DNA from: Loxodes magnus
Lineage: Eukaryota > Ciliophora > Karyorelictea > Loxodida > Loxodidae
Direction: 5' to 3'
Assembly (NCBI GenBank): GCA_946699065.1
Contig: CAMPDV010000010.1
Location: 868,001-932,000, forward strand
Length of the DNA: 64,000 nucleotides
Both the position numbers and the translations under genes were made by a program. Of the stretch, positions 12,450-24,248 are shown one piece after another (the stretch's first letter is position 1; every line of letters begins with the position of its first letter). The notes below the pieces were generated by a model. It was not told the DNA's origin. It worked only from the letters and a program-made list of their open reading frames with translations, and did not search any database.

Positions 12450-14120
12450 ATGATTCGCCCAGGTTCTGCTTTGACTAGAATGAAATAAAAATAATCAGCT
12501 CCAGGAGGACCTACTGCTGTGAAAAAGGAGTAGTAAGTTCCAACACTAAATGAAATGGTCTAAAAGAGAGATTGATCAGGAGCAATTACTTTACTAGAGT
12601 TTTAGAAAAAAGGAAAAGATGAAAAAACGCTTCTTTGAGTTGCATATTGTGCTTTTCATTTAGGAGAATATAAGAAAGCATTAGATTGCTATGATGATCT
12701 GACTAATAGACCTGACTATAATACAGATCTCCATTTATACAAAGCTTGTTGTCATTATGCATTTTGCGATTATGAAAAAGCATATGAAGAGTGTTTAAAA
12801 ACGAAAGAAAGTCCTCTACAAATAAGACTTATGTTTCATATTGCTCATAAAAGAGGAGACGAAAATGCTTTAATGGTATATCACCATAAGCTAGGATCTG
12901 AAACAGAAGATTAACTCTGTATTGCTGCAATACATTACCTTCGTTCGCATTTTGAAGACGCTACTGACATTTATAAAAGATTGCTTCTAGACAATAGAGA
13001 ATATCATGCGCTTAACGTCTATATTGCACTATGCTACTATAAACTGGATTATTATGATGTCTCATTAGAAATTTTGAATGTTTATCTATCTTAAGAGCCA
13101 CATAGCGTAACAGCAGTAAATCTAAGAGCATGTAACCATTTCTAACTTTATAACGGAAGAGCTGCTGAATAAGAATTAAAGGCACTTTAATAAGCATCAG
13201 CATCAGGAAATGTATTCTAATAGAATGATCTTTTGAGACATAATTTGGTTGTATTTCGTGGAGGAGAAGATGCTCTTTAGGTGCTACCTCCATTGGTAGA
13301 AGTTATACCTGAAGCCAAGCTGAATCTTGTGATTCACTATTTAAAAAATTCAGAAATATAAGAAGCTTATAACTTAATCAAGGATTTAGAACCAATGGCT
13401 CCTAACTAATATATTATAAAAGGAGTAGTTCATGCTATGCTTGGATAAGAAACGGAATCTAAGGAACATCTGAAAATTGCTTAATAGCTATTTTAGTTGG
13501 TTGGAGCTTCGGCTGCAGAATGTGATACAATTCCTGGAAGATAATGTATGGCTTCTTGCTTCTTTTTGCTAAAATAGTTCGAAGACGTTTTGGTTTATCT
13601 TAAAAGCATAAGGTAGTATTTTTAAAACGATGATGATTTTAACTGGAACTACGGCATAGCAAGTGCTGCAGCTGGAGAGTATAAAGAAGCAGAAGAAGGA
13701 CTATTATTAATACAAAACGAAAAGCATAAAACTGACTATGTTTATCTATCTTGACTTGCAAGAATTTATATTATGAATGGGAAAGCAGGTGCAGCTTGGA
13801 ATCTATACATAAATATGGAAACTAGCAACGAATCTTTTTCTCTCTTACAACTCATTGCTAATGACTGTTATAGAATGGGCCATTTTTATTACGCAGCAAA
13901 AGCTTTTGATGTATTAGAAAGACTTGACCCTGATCCAGAATATTGAGAAGGCAAAAGAGGAGCCGTTGTAGGAGTTTTCTAAATGCTTGTAGCAGGTAAA
14001 GAAGATAATGAACACTTGTTAGAAGTTGTTGACCTACTAAGAAATACAAATAACCCCCAAGTAGAATATATAATTAAAGTTATTAAGAAATGGGGTAAGG
14101 AAAACAATTTACAAATCTGA
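12450..14120 (+). CDS. IFT56: IFT56/TTC26 intraflagellar transport complex B subunit
   Basis: 556 residues, no intron, ATG 12450, TGA 14118. TPR-rich protein matching IFT56 (TTC26/DYF-13) along its full length: [140 protein letters not shown]56 belongs to the peripheral IFT-B complex and helps import motility-related cargo into cilia. Four in-frame TGAs read as Trp; three of them fall where the family has Trp (before VAYCAFHLG, in YLSWLARIYI, in PEYWEGKRG). The next TGA follows [11 protein letters not shown], where the family ends. Identification is very strong and calibrates the code. Confidence 0.97.
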
Positions 14121-14755
14121 TTTGTTATCATTTTATTTCCAACTTACTCATTATTGTATTCCTATATATCTACTTAATCTTCATTATCTTAATCAATTCT
14201 TATATAAAACGATAGTTTAAAAATATCAGGAACACATATAATTAAGAAATTACTTGCTGTAAAGTATTAACTCTAAGTTAGCTGTGATTTATCTTTATAA
14301 CTAATATAGAAATTTATACCTTTTTAATACATAATTGAAGTATCTCTTACACTATAAGCTTAATTTGCTTATTATTAAGTTATTCACTTAGCCAATCTAA
14401 TGCTCTGTTTATAAATAGATTCTATTCTAATTTTGATATTATATCTCTCTTATTTGATTGAATAACCTTATATTGTAAATTACATTGCTAAAGGTTTAAA
14501 TAGCTTAATTTGATTCTTATACTTTATAAGGAAGGATGATTCTCATTAGAAGATAAAGTATTAAAGTTAAAAGCTATCTTAATAATATCGTAGTGAAGGA
14601 AAATTTTATTAATCTTAGGATATGAATAGTTCTATTCATTATCTGCCATATAAAGGGGAATTTTTACTAAAGAGAATTAATTAACTTTAGAGGGGAAAGA
14701 TAATGAACTAAAATGCTTAAACTAAAACATTTAAATAAGAATTAAATAAAAGCTA
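14121..14755. other. Intergenic spacer between convergent genes
   Basis: AT-rich; nothing recognisable. IFT56 and the next minus-strand gene converge on it. Confidence 0.5.
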
Positions 14756-15442
14756 TCAAGATATTTATTCCCTGTCAAAAGGATATGAATACCCCAAATC
14801 AGCAAATAGTTGTTGGGATTTCTTTTTCCATTCTTTAAAGATGTATTTTTGCTAGCTCATCATTCTTTCAAATTCCTCTGGAGATAATTTTTGTTTCTGC
14901 TACTATATTATCTTTCTTAAATGTTTCAGGTGCTTTAAAGATTAATCATTTTATAAATAGTACTCTTTTTCCTCTTCAGAGATGGATTATAAGAACATTT
15001 GAATTCAATTATTTCTAGTTCTGACATCATTTTCACCAGTTAGATCGTTAAATGTATCTCTAGCAACATGCTAGCAGTTATGCTTTAATACATTGTATTT
15101 TTATTTATTTGCATTCTTCTTAAATATCTCTTTTGCTTCTTTCACTGTTAATAAAGGAATGCACTATGCCTAACGAAACATATCTTCAGGCATAAGACTT
15201 CAATATGAATCTGAAAACATAGGATCTTTTGCAGGGCCATAATCCATTCTTACTTTTCTGCCAGTATCAGTTGTAAGCACAATAAAAGAATGATCTGCTA
15301 CAATTAAAGACTTTTAACTATTACATCTTTCTTCAACGTATATTACTTATTCTTCATCAGCAGATTTCAAAGAGTACATAAAATGAACTACTAAGGAACT
15401 TGACAGAACTGACTTTGGAAACAATAAAAAGCCTTTCAGCAT
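14756..15442 (-). CDS. Small papain-like-fold protein (LRAT/NlpC-P60 type), putative
   Basis: 228 residues, ATG 15442, TGA 14758-14756, no intron. An in-frame TGA lies just upstream of this ATG, which supports the start. Candidate catalytic residues: His51 in VADHSFIVLTT, and Cys123 in LKHNCQHVARDTFNDLTG. The spacing and the N-C-x-H block resemble LRAT/NlpC-P60 thiol enzymes, which form acyl-enzyme intermediates. The C-terminal ~80 residues are a charged helix (EEEKEYYLQNDQSLKHLKHL). TAA (Gln) occurs three codons before the stop. The fold is inferred from the His/Cys pattern only, and the substrate is unknown. Confidence 0.65.
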
Positions 15443-16227
15443 TTAATTTCAATTAAATAATGATTTAATATCTTTATAAGGAGATTAATCAATCATCTGC
15501 TTTATATCTTTCCTTTAATAGCAATATTTAAATATAGTGCTAGATTATACATAAAATTATTATATCCATCTTAATATTTGGATAATTTTAATTCTAGGCA
15601 TACTGACCAATAATAGGTTCATTTAAGATACTTATTTCTTTACTTTTCTAATAGTAAATATTAAAATCCCTAAACTAAGCTTAATCTTATAAGAATCCTT
15701 TATATTCTTATATAATACTACACATTTATAACAAAACTTTTCCTTCCACCATCTTTAAATACTATCTTCCTCGCATACTACACTATCTAAGCACTCATCT
15801 GATATTAAAAGTTATGCTAGAATGTTTAATTAAATGCTTATGGCATTAAAAATTAAATAGCATCAAAGTTAAATATTAATTTCTTCTATTGCTAGTTATA
15901 TTATTCATAAGCTATTATATTATAAATATTACTATTCCTAGCTTTCTTTATTCTTACCTTAAGGTTTCTTTTAATTGTCTAATATAACGCTCTTAAGCAA
16001 TTGTATATAAATTATGAGTTTTAGACTTATAAATATGCATCTTTTGACCTAAATGCATTTCCTAGTAAATAGAGCAAAGTGTGAGAATAATGCTATTATC
16101 CTTTTAAAAGGAGAAGCATTAGTATTGCTAATAAATATAGAGCAAATAGCTAGTAGATATACAAAGTAAAGAGAGTATTTAATAGCTTAGTATTTAAGAT
16201 GAAAGTAACTTTATTAGAAATACCCAA
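15443..16227. other. Intergenic spacer
   Basis: AT-rich; no supported feature. Confidence 0.5.
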
Positions 16228-17808
16228 TCAATCTGATTTCGATTTACTTCTTCTGTGCTTTTTTACTTGCTTTTCCTGAGTAACTTCTACCTGCTGCTTG
16301 GTTTTCTATCTTTTTCTGCCTATATTATACTTCTTCTTTACTTTCTCTAGCTTTTAATTAAATTCTATTATAGTGTTCTTTATCTTTGGTTGAGCTTTTA
16401 CTATTGTGGGTTTAAAAGCTAGTTCCATACTAAAAGCGAATAAAAGCAAAGCTAAATATAATAGAGCTTACCTAGCAGTTTTTAGCAAGGAAGTTCAGAT
16501 AAAATGACAATGATTAAAGGAAATGGTAAGAATCAAAAGATGATATCAAGGTTTTATTATGTAATTCAAATTATTAGTAAAGGTACTTAAGCTATAAGAA
16601 GCATAAACTCATTTAATCAGCTGAAATTGAACTACGGAAGCAGAATAACATTATAGTAAAAGTTATCTATCTAAAACTAAGGTAGCAATAAAGAAGCACA
16701 TCCCATTAGAACATTTCACAGTGATATCTATATAAATGCATACAATTAGATTGGAGAAAAAAAGATAGTACATAACTATATAAACGCTAGTTAGAATTAA
16801 AGCACCTTCAACTACCTTTATACTATGTATTGTTTTTAGAGTGCAACATGCTAAAAATACAAAGAGAATTGATTGGTTTGAAGGAGATAATAAAAGAATC
16901 CAACTCATAATGCTGCAAGTCTTGCTGATTTTGTTTATAATTTGTTAAATTATCAAATCCTAAATAGTTCTTACTCTAAGAAAGCTGCTCATTAAGAACA
17001 GCTCTATTCCAATAAAATAAAGGAAAAGAGTTAAATTGGGAAATCTTAATTAATATATTATCATAGCTAAGCAGCTTGATATATATATCAAAAAGCTTGA
17101 GTACAAAATTTGACTAAAGATATAAACAATTCTATTAGGTTTAAGACAAAGAAATAAGAGTATTCCACCACTCAATAGCTTATAAACTAGAAGTTCAGTT
17201 GCATCAATCTATATCACATTATTAAATAAAACAAAAATCGAAGTTTATCAGAGAATTAGGACATTTAGCAATTGACTATCTTTGTTATTCTTAAACCAAA
17301 TTATATATCAAAAAATACAAAGCAAAATTAAAATTTTCCAGCTATTGATGCATAAAATCATACCATAAATCAAAACATTCGTTTAAATCTAGAAAGATAG
17401 TAAACTAAGGTTTCATAATAGTATACAAATTCCCATTCAAAGAGAGTACTTTTCTAAATAGGAGGCGTATTTGAACAAATCACTTCTAAAGTACATAATA
17501 ATAAAGGCACAAACAACTCTAGTCAAATTTCAGTACAAGTTAGTGTATTTTCCCAGTTCTAGCTTGCTTTAATAGAAATAATAAAGAGATACTCAAAGAA
17601 ATACTATAAAACTAATATCAAATCTAGCTTTAAAAACTAAGCTTCATAATAAACCACTTCCAAGCGAAAAATGGATATACTTCCTAAAGTGATTGATACT
17701 AAAATACGATGCTGTTATTTCTAAGCAGCCTTACGCGAATTTCCAATACAGATGGAAGCTTACAAAGTAAAGCATAAAAGATACTAAGGAATAAATTCAA
17801 ATTTGCAT
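16228..17808 (-). CDS. Polytopic membrane protein with basic C-terminal tail
   Basis: 526 residues in one frame, ATG 17808, TGA 16230-16228. About ten or more hydrophobic segments run from the N-terminus (SLVSFMLYFVSFHLYW) to LLYLALLLFAFSMEL at about residue 455. A strongly basic cytoplasmic-type tail ends KKHRRSKSKSD. About eleven in-frame TGAs are read as Trp, all inside or beside membrane segments. The short open frame starting at ATG 16428 is not a separate gene: it is in frame with this one and forms its tail. The topology resembles ER-resident polytopic enzymes or transporters, but I cannot assign a family. Confidence 0.7.
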
Positions 17809-18846
17809 TTTTTAATAAGTAGCTAATTAATATACTCTTATCTTTACTTTAATAGTCACTTAGGAATAAAATAATTTTACTCTTAAATATGAGAACAACT
17901 GAGTTTAAATATTACTAGGTGCTTTGACCTAATTTGTAGGATTATTTACATATAATCTTTATTTGTTGTATCTAAATCTCATAACTCTAATAATTTTTGT
18001 CCAACTTAGCCAATTACTTTAAATATAAAGTTTAATTTCTAACTCTTATGTATGCTTAAAAGAGAAAATAAAGGGAAATAATTTAAATTAATAACTAGAA
18101 GCTAATCCTTCAACTTTATATGTTTTAATTTAATTTGCTTGCAACATTTTCTTATATTAATCTCATATTTAGATTCCTTTTCTGTAACTAAATTTATTCA
18201 GCTTTTAGCAATCTTTAATTAGCAACTAAAAAATGGAAAGCTTTCATGAAAAATAATTCAAGTATATAAATTTAGATTGTAAGGATATTTCCATTTTGAA
18301 AATAGCTTATTTTTATGTTTTTATTTCAAGCAGCTCTTTCTTACTATCCTTAAGTCCTTGGAACTTTAAATTTAACTTTTACTAATAAATATAAATATAG
18401 TTAAATTTACTTTATCATGCTTAGCTTATTTAATCTACTAAATTTACTATTTATATGATAATTGGTTTTTTATATATCTAAATTAAATTATTATGTGTAA
18501 ATTACTACTATATGCATATTTAATATTTAACATCTATAAATAATCTAGCTTTAGAGCGTTATTTATCTAATGTAGACACTCAATTTAATCATCTTTTTCT
18601 GCAATACCTTTATTTCAATCCTTTCATCACAAGATTTATATTGTTTAAAAACCTATTTTTTCCTTATAGGTATTAAAGCAATGGGCTTATTCAACTTTAT
18701 GAAGCTATTAGTTAATCTTTATATGAATCATACTCTTCAATTCTTTCTGCTACTGATAATTAGACAAACTTATATGATAGTTAGTTAGCAAAGCTAGAAT
18801 CTCTTTTAATTATTACACTATCCTAACTTTATTCCTTTTTTAGCCC
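17809..18846. other. AT-rich intergenic spacer
   Basis: No sustained frame. The 3' end of the next gene upstream on the minus strand may fall inside this stretch, because its terminator is unclear. Confidence 0.45.
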
Positions 18847-19943
18847 TCAGATAGAAGTAACTTAATTAAGTACACTCTAGCCTTATAATATAACTAGGAT
18901 ATTAAATTAGATATTAGATTGTAAGTTTAGCATTAAATAATTAAAGAACAAAATAGTGTTAAAATGAATCTTGCTGGACTAGAAGGTTCTCTGTTTCTTT
19001 GGTTAGTTTTTCCTATATTAATTAATTACTGTTTCTCGTTAAAAATAATCTAACTTTGCGAAGAATTTACTGTGATCTTCACTTTCTGATAGATGCTCGC
19101 TACTTTCACTTGAGCGTTATAGTATTTAGTCAACTTTTTTATCTATCTTTGAGAATTTAGACTATTGCTTGCTTTACGGGACGTATTAGTAGCCTTGCTA
19201 ATTTTATAGTTGTTCCTTTAATTCATTAAGTTCGTTTTTCAAATCTTCGTTCTCAGCTTATAACTATGCTGTTGCTTTGCTCTTAATCTAAAATAAAAAA
19301 ATACATTTAACTGATCTTTCAAATGCTTCTCATTTATTCTACTTACTTCCAACTCTGCTCTCACTCTTGCTAGTTCATTTTCCAATAGTCTTGAGTAATT
19401 TTAATTGACTGGGGTTTGTTAATTTGATTATGTGGCTTGAATTTAAGTTTTTGGTCTTTGAACTCTTTATACTTCCTCTTGTTTTATCTTTCCCTTATTA
19501 GAAGTTAATGCACCTTAAGTTTATCACTACTGATTGTTTATAACTTGATTCTATAAATTGGTTTATATAGCAAGACCAACAGAATTGTTTTCTTGCTGCG
19601 GGGCATTTTTCTCTTCGATACTTTTACTTGTTGGATCTCTTTTATTCCATTCTTTAGCTTATTTCTTGTAGAGAAAAGGAAATTGAGACTTATTTAATAC
19701 AGTGAGTGCACCTTCAGGAGGTATTTTTGAGAAAGGTTCCTATAAGTTTTGATTAATAATCATTTAAAGAAGCAGCTCAGCATAAGTATTTCTATTCTTC
19801 TTTCAGACAGGATTGGTCATAACTTAGCAAAGCTTTCTAGACCATTACTCTACTCTTATCCTGTCATGTTTACTAAGCATTTAATAGTTCTTTTCTATTT
19901 CTAGCATGTAATTTACAAACAAGTCGTCTAATTTATTTGACAT
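18847..19943 (-). CDS. DUF4485-domain coiled-coil protein (CEP112-type N-terminus)
   Basis: ATG 19943. Residues 4-85 match DUF4485 as in CEP112: LDDLFVNYMLEIEKNY, IRVEQWSRKLCQVM, WKKNRNTYAELLLQMI, EPFSKIPPEGALTVL. A Gln-rich linker and a coiled coil follow (SRLLENELARVRAELEVSR, then AENEDLKNELNELKEQLQN). A 17-nt intron (19288-19304) splits the coil; without removing it the heptads are lost. CEP112 is a centrosomal protein, so a basal-body role is likely but inferred. The 3' end is uncertain: in this frame the first TGA is 18849-18847, after an AT-rich hydrophobic tail from about residue 310 that does not look coding. A second tiny intron near 19009-19025 is possible. Confidence 0.75.
19288..19304 (-). 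other. 17-nt intron in DUF4485 gene
   Basis: GTATTT...TTTTAG on the minus strand. Removal joins HLKDQLN to IKSKATAQLQAENEDL and keeps the coiled coil. Confidence 0.8.
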
Positions 19944-21209
19944 CTTTAATACAAGCAATTGATATTAGAGTGGAAATCACTCTATCAGTATTATGAATAT
20001 TCATATAGCTATACTTTAGATCTAAATAAGGATTCTAAGAGAGCAGTCATTTAATAATCCTAACTTACATTTCTCTTCTTTAATAACTAGTTAAGACATA
20101 CAAGCTTATTCAAGTTAGAAGGAATACTCTAAATTAATAATAACCAAATACCAGTTTTATCTATTTCATATATTTTAATAGAGTGATACCATGACAAGCA
20201 TTAAAGAGTATAGCACTAAAGTATATTAAGATAATGATTAGCTGGCTATTCATTAATGTGACTAAGTTGTATTAATTAATGCATTTTATCATTTAATTCT
20301 TAATTCTATAAGAAAAAGGCTCTGATTCTTTCAATTTACAGTAATTAGATAAAATAAAATCTTAAAAGAGCTAAATTACTATAATTTTAAAGACTTTATA
20401 ACTTTAATCAGTCTTAATATTTCTTATTTCAATTACCTTAATAAATTTATCCTTTAGCTAGAAACTTATTAAAACAGCTTCTTTATAATTATGTTTAAAA
20501 GTATGCTTTAATATCTCACTTTAGATCAGCTAATTAAGTATTTCATAACTATTAAATATTAATTTTAAATAATGTTCTCTTAGTTTATCTTTCAATTAGA
20601 TAATAGCAGTCTATTTTATTAATAAAGTTAAATTTATCCTATGCATTAACCTTAAAAATTTATCTGGTAATACTATTTTATCCTGCTATCAACTATAGTA
20701 CTACTATCTAATATCTCTATTATAGATTTAACTAAGCTTATAAATAGAGCGGATACTTATAGAAATATAGTTTTTTATAGTATATTAAATGAAGTAGAAT
20801 ACAGTGTGTTTGAACTACTAATAATGATATTTTTTGGCAGTTATTATAACTAATGCTAGAAAACTATCTGCATATTCCTAAATTTTACTAATCTTAATGA
20901 TTAATCATTGATAACCCTTCAAGCTCTATTATAGTTGAGCAATTAAACCTAAAAATATTTTAGTTTATTTTCCTACTTTCTTTATGCGTTAAATATGTAC
21001 AAGATATTTAGTCCATTATTCACTATATAGATTATATTTGGTACTAAAATTCTGGCTTTAGTTATACTTAATAGAATAAAACTCCACTTAGTAATTAGAT
21101 TTTAAGGCGAGAGAGAAGTTAAAAGTATGTTGATTTGGAGAGATTTGAAGATAATAATTTTAATATTAAAATTACTAATTTAAACAAATCCACCTTGAGA
21201 TTTGAATGC
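19944..21209. other. AT-rich intergenic spacer
   Basis: No supported coding or RNA feature. Confidence 0.5.
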
Positions 21210-23670
21210 TCATTTATTTTTGTAGATTTACATCTGAATAAAAATTTACATTTCTACTCTGCTTGAGATTTCTCTACAAAGGAGAACAATCTCTCGCAGT
21301 TTTCAATTCTTTGCTTTACAGCTAGAAGCCCTGCTAGTTCAACGAAGCGCTGCTCCTGTGTGAAACAAACTTAGTTTACATTGGAGGTTTAAGTCTATTT
21401 TCTGGAACTAAGTTTTCTAAATAGTTCATAGTTTAAGCCTAAAATTCTTGGTCCAATATATCTTAGGTTTTGCAAAGCTCTCCCTCTAGTTCAAGCCTAT
21501 TAATCAATTTTTTAATCTCTTATTTTGCTTCTTTGGTTTAGACTATTTTTTCTTTGAATTGAATAAGTTTATTAATTAGATACTTTATTTCATTTTTTAG
21601 CTAAAGTTCTTTTTCCACAAACTTTTACTCTTCAAGTGCTTAATGCAATTTATATTCCTTCAATTATTTTTTAAGTCTATCTATTTCTTTCTCCAACTGA
21701 TGGTTTATCGCATTTGTGCTAGTGAGTTTTTTACTAAACTACTGAAGCTTATCCTCAAGAACTTTTTTCTATTCTTACAAAATTATAATTTAACTCCTTG
21801 ACCTTCCTGAATTTAAGCTCTGAGTAGTGTTTTATACTCCACACTACTAATTATAAAAGTGTTCATATTCCTCTGACAGACTTTCTAATTTACAACTTTC
21901 GAACATAGCAAAACTATTATTAAATTGAATATTAGAAATGTTCTAGGCACTTGCATTACAGTTACTTATATGCTCCACAAAGTTTTAGGTTGAAAATACT
22001 AATTTACAAGAATCACATTCAATCGCTCCTGCTGCCTATATTATCTTTTTGTATTACTAAAGCTAATATAATTCAGATTGAGATATATGGGTTTAATTTG
22101 CATATTGGCAACATTAGTTTGTCTTATGCTTATTTTAAGTCTCATATTCTTACTTTGCTTGTAGAATAAGCTAACTAGATTCCCTTTTTCAACTTTTGTT
22201 TTTCTGACTAATTTGTAAATCTGAATAAGACAAGCTTTAGGATACAGAATCGTCAAGATTAATTTGCTAGTTTTCGGTTTTATTATACATTTCTGTCTTT
22301 ATTCTTGGGCTTTTAGAAGAATGCTTTTTAGGGGGCTAGAGTTACGCAGGACTTATATCTCTTGAAGAAAGAGGCTTCTAGTTATTCTGCTAAGTCATCT
22401 GTTTTGGAAAATTATAAGACATCTAAAGCAATTTTTTAGAAAGTTCGTCATTTTTCTATTTCAGTTTTTAAATCATCAAGTCTTTCTAATGAATTTCTTA
22501 GTTTAATTGTTTCGAAGAATTGGTATTAGGTGAAAGAGAAATATCCTCTTCTATATTTTTCTAAAACATGGCAATCCTCATTTTTTCTTGCTTAAGTCTC
22601 TACTCATATTCCATCTCAAGATTATCTAATTAATGCTTTAATTCTTCATTTTCCTTATTAAGCTGTATTTCATTATCAATGTACTACTATATTTTCTACT
22701 TGTATTTTTGATTTAATTGAGTCTGCTTTTGATACTCGGTTTGCAATTATTCAGTTCGATCCAAAACCTCTTTAGCCTTTTAAAGTTTTTGCTTCAAACT
22801 TTTAACTTCTTATTATTTGCTCTCACTTAACTCTTGTAATTAATTCTACAGTTCAGTGATATGCTATTGCTACTGTTTAATCTTAGCTTCTAGTTCTCCG
22901 TTTAATTACTAAATAGTAACAAGTTGCTCTTCTTTTTCTTTATATAAGGCATCAAGTTTAGCACTATAGACAGTTTCATTTTAATTGGAAAAAGAAAGTT
23001 CTTGTAGTTTGATTTTTAGAGATTCTATTTAGTTTTGCTACTGTAAAATCTATTTTTCATACTCATTTTTGATATCTGAAGCCATAATAGTATGTTATTA
23101 CTAGATCTTGTACAGCTTTTATTCATAATCTTCCTAATTTTTTTTAATTTAAGCTTCTTGTTCTTACTTATGAAGCATAATTTCTTACTTCAGTTGATCT
23201 GAATAAGCATGCTTCTTCCAGTTTTCAAATTAATCGATTTAGATCTTATAAGAGTTGATAATGCTTTCAAGTTTTTCAATTTCTTTCTAGTGCTGCTAAG
23301 AAGTCTAGTTCATCTTCTATTTCATTTCTTTAATTTTATCCTTCTCTCTTTGAATTTGCTCCTAACTATGCTATTTAATTTCTTTTATCTCAACTTGATG
23401 TTACTAGACAATTCTCTCCAACTCACTCTCCATAATATTTTTAAAAGGCTGTTCCTCTTTCGGTTAATTCCCATATGCTTTGTTAAGAGAATCGTTCATT
23501 CTTTTCAAGTTCTGAATCTGAAATTTTAAGTCTTCAATTTCTAAGGATTGCAATTCGATTTTATACATTTACTCCTTTTCTAATTTGGTGGTTAAAGCAT
23601 TAGGTGAAGGTAAATTTTATTCTTAGGAAGAGTTTTGCTTCAGTAATATAGAGTCTTACTGATTCTTCAT
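21210..23670 (-). CDS. Long coiled-coil protein with C2HC zinc finger
   Basis: 814 residues, ATG 23670, two exons. Residues about 35-420 form an almost continuous coiled coil (MESELERIVQQHQVEIKEIK, QEVKSLKQKLQKAKEVL and similar). At about 550-572 is a CDSCKLVF..NFVEHISNC finger (C-x2-C-x12-H-x4-C). A second coil (LEKEIDRLKKQLKEYKL, about 625-740) follows. A 16-nt intron (21234-21249) lies eight codons from the end. Without removing it the frame runs on with no TGA for well over 100 codons; with it the protein ends MQIYKNK at TGA 21212-21210. The architecture suggests a centrosome or basal-body scaffold, but I cannot name a family. Confidence 0.85.
21234..21249 (-). other. 16-nt intron, shortest in the window
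   Basis: GTAAATTTTTATTCAG on the minus strand. Its removal brings a TGA into frame seven codons later. Confidence 0.8.
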
Positions 23671-24248
23671 ATACAGTTTATTTAAACAAATATACTTTTA
23701 ATTCACTTTAATTCAATTACGCCTGCTACTCTATACCTTACCTACTTACAGAGCTGCATTCAAAATATACTATTATATACAAAGATGCTAATTAGAGTAA
23801 GCTAGCTTCATAGTGGAACTGGTGGTATATGATAGCGAATTAATGATTAAACTATGGAGATGGTAAGTGAGAATAGTAAAGTATTAGTTTAATCTTTAAA
23901 TTAAGGAAATTTATAAAAGAAAGTAAATAAGCAGTATTTTAAGGCTTTACATTATTAAGAGGAAGAAACTCCATAAGCATGTTAAGTTTAAACCATAACA
24001 GTTAGTTAAGGTTAGCTGTATATGCATACAGAAGAAGTCAAATATAGGTAGGTTGAATGTTGTTTAATAAGAAGTTTAATTTTCTTACTTATAAGGTAGT
24101 GGAAAGTAAGCAGAGGATAATAGTGGGTTAGGATTAAAGAAATTTAATAAATAGTTGAATAAGTAATCGTAAAGGCATGTAGTAGTTTATAGAAATAAAG
24201 GGATAATAATGATTTCATTAATAATAAAAAGGATATTAGAACTATTAA
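23671..24248. other. Spacer between divergent genes
   Basis: AT-rich; presumably holds both promoters, with no recognisable element. Confidence 0.5.

Noticed and set aside
13012-14049. Minus-strand open frames opposite IFT56
   Set aside because: They overlap a strongly conserved plus-strand gene and show no conserved pattern.
16228-16428. Separate 66-residue basic protein starting at ATG 16428
   Set aside because: It is in frame with the upstream polytopic membrane protein and follows a last membrane segment, so it is that protein's tail.
16663-16908. Stand-alone small membrane protein on the minus strand
   Set aside because: It is an internal stretch of the 526-residue polytopic protein, cut only if TAA and TAG are read as stops.
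22041-23529. Open frames overlapping the coiled-coil C2HC gene (plus strand and the other minus frame)
   Set aside because: Shadow frames of the well-supported 814-residue protein.
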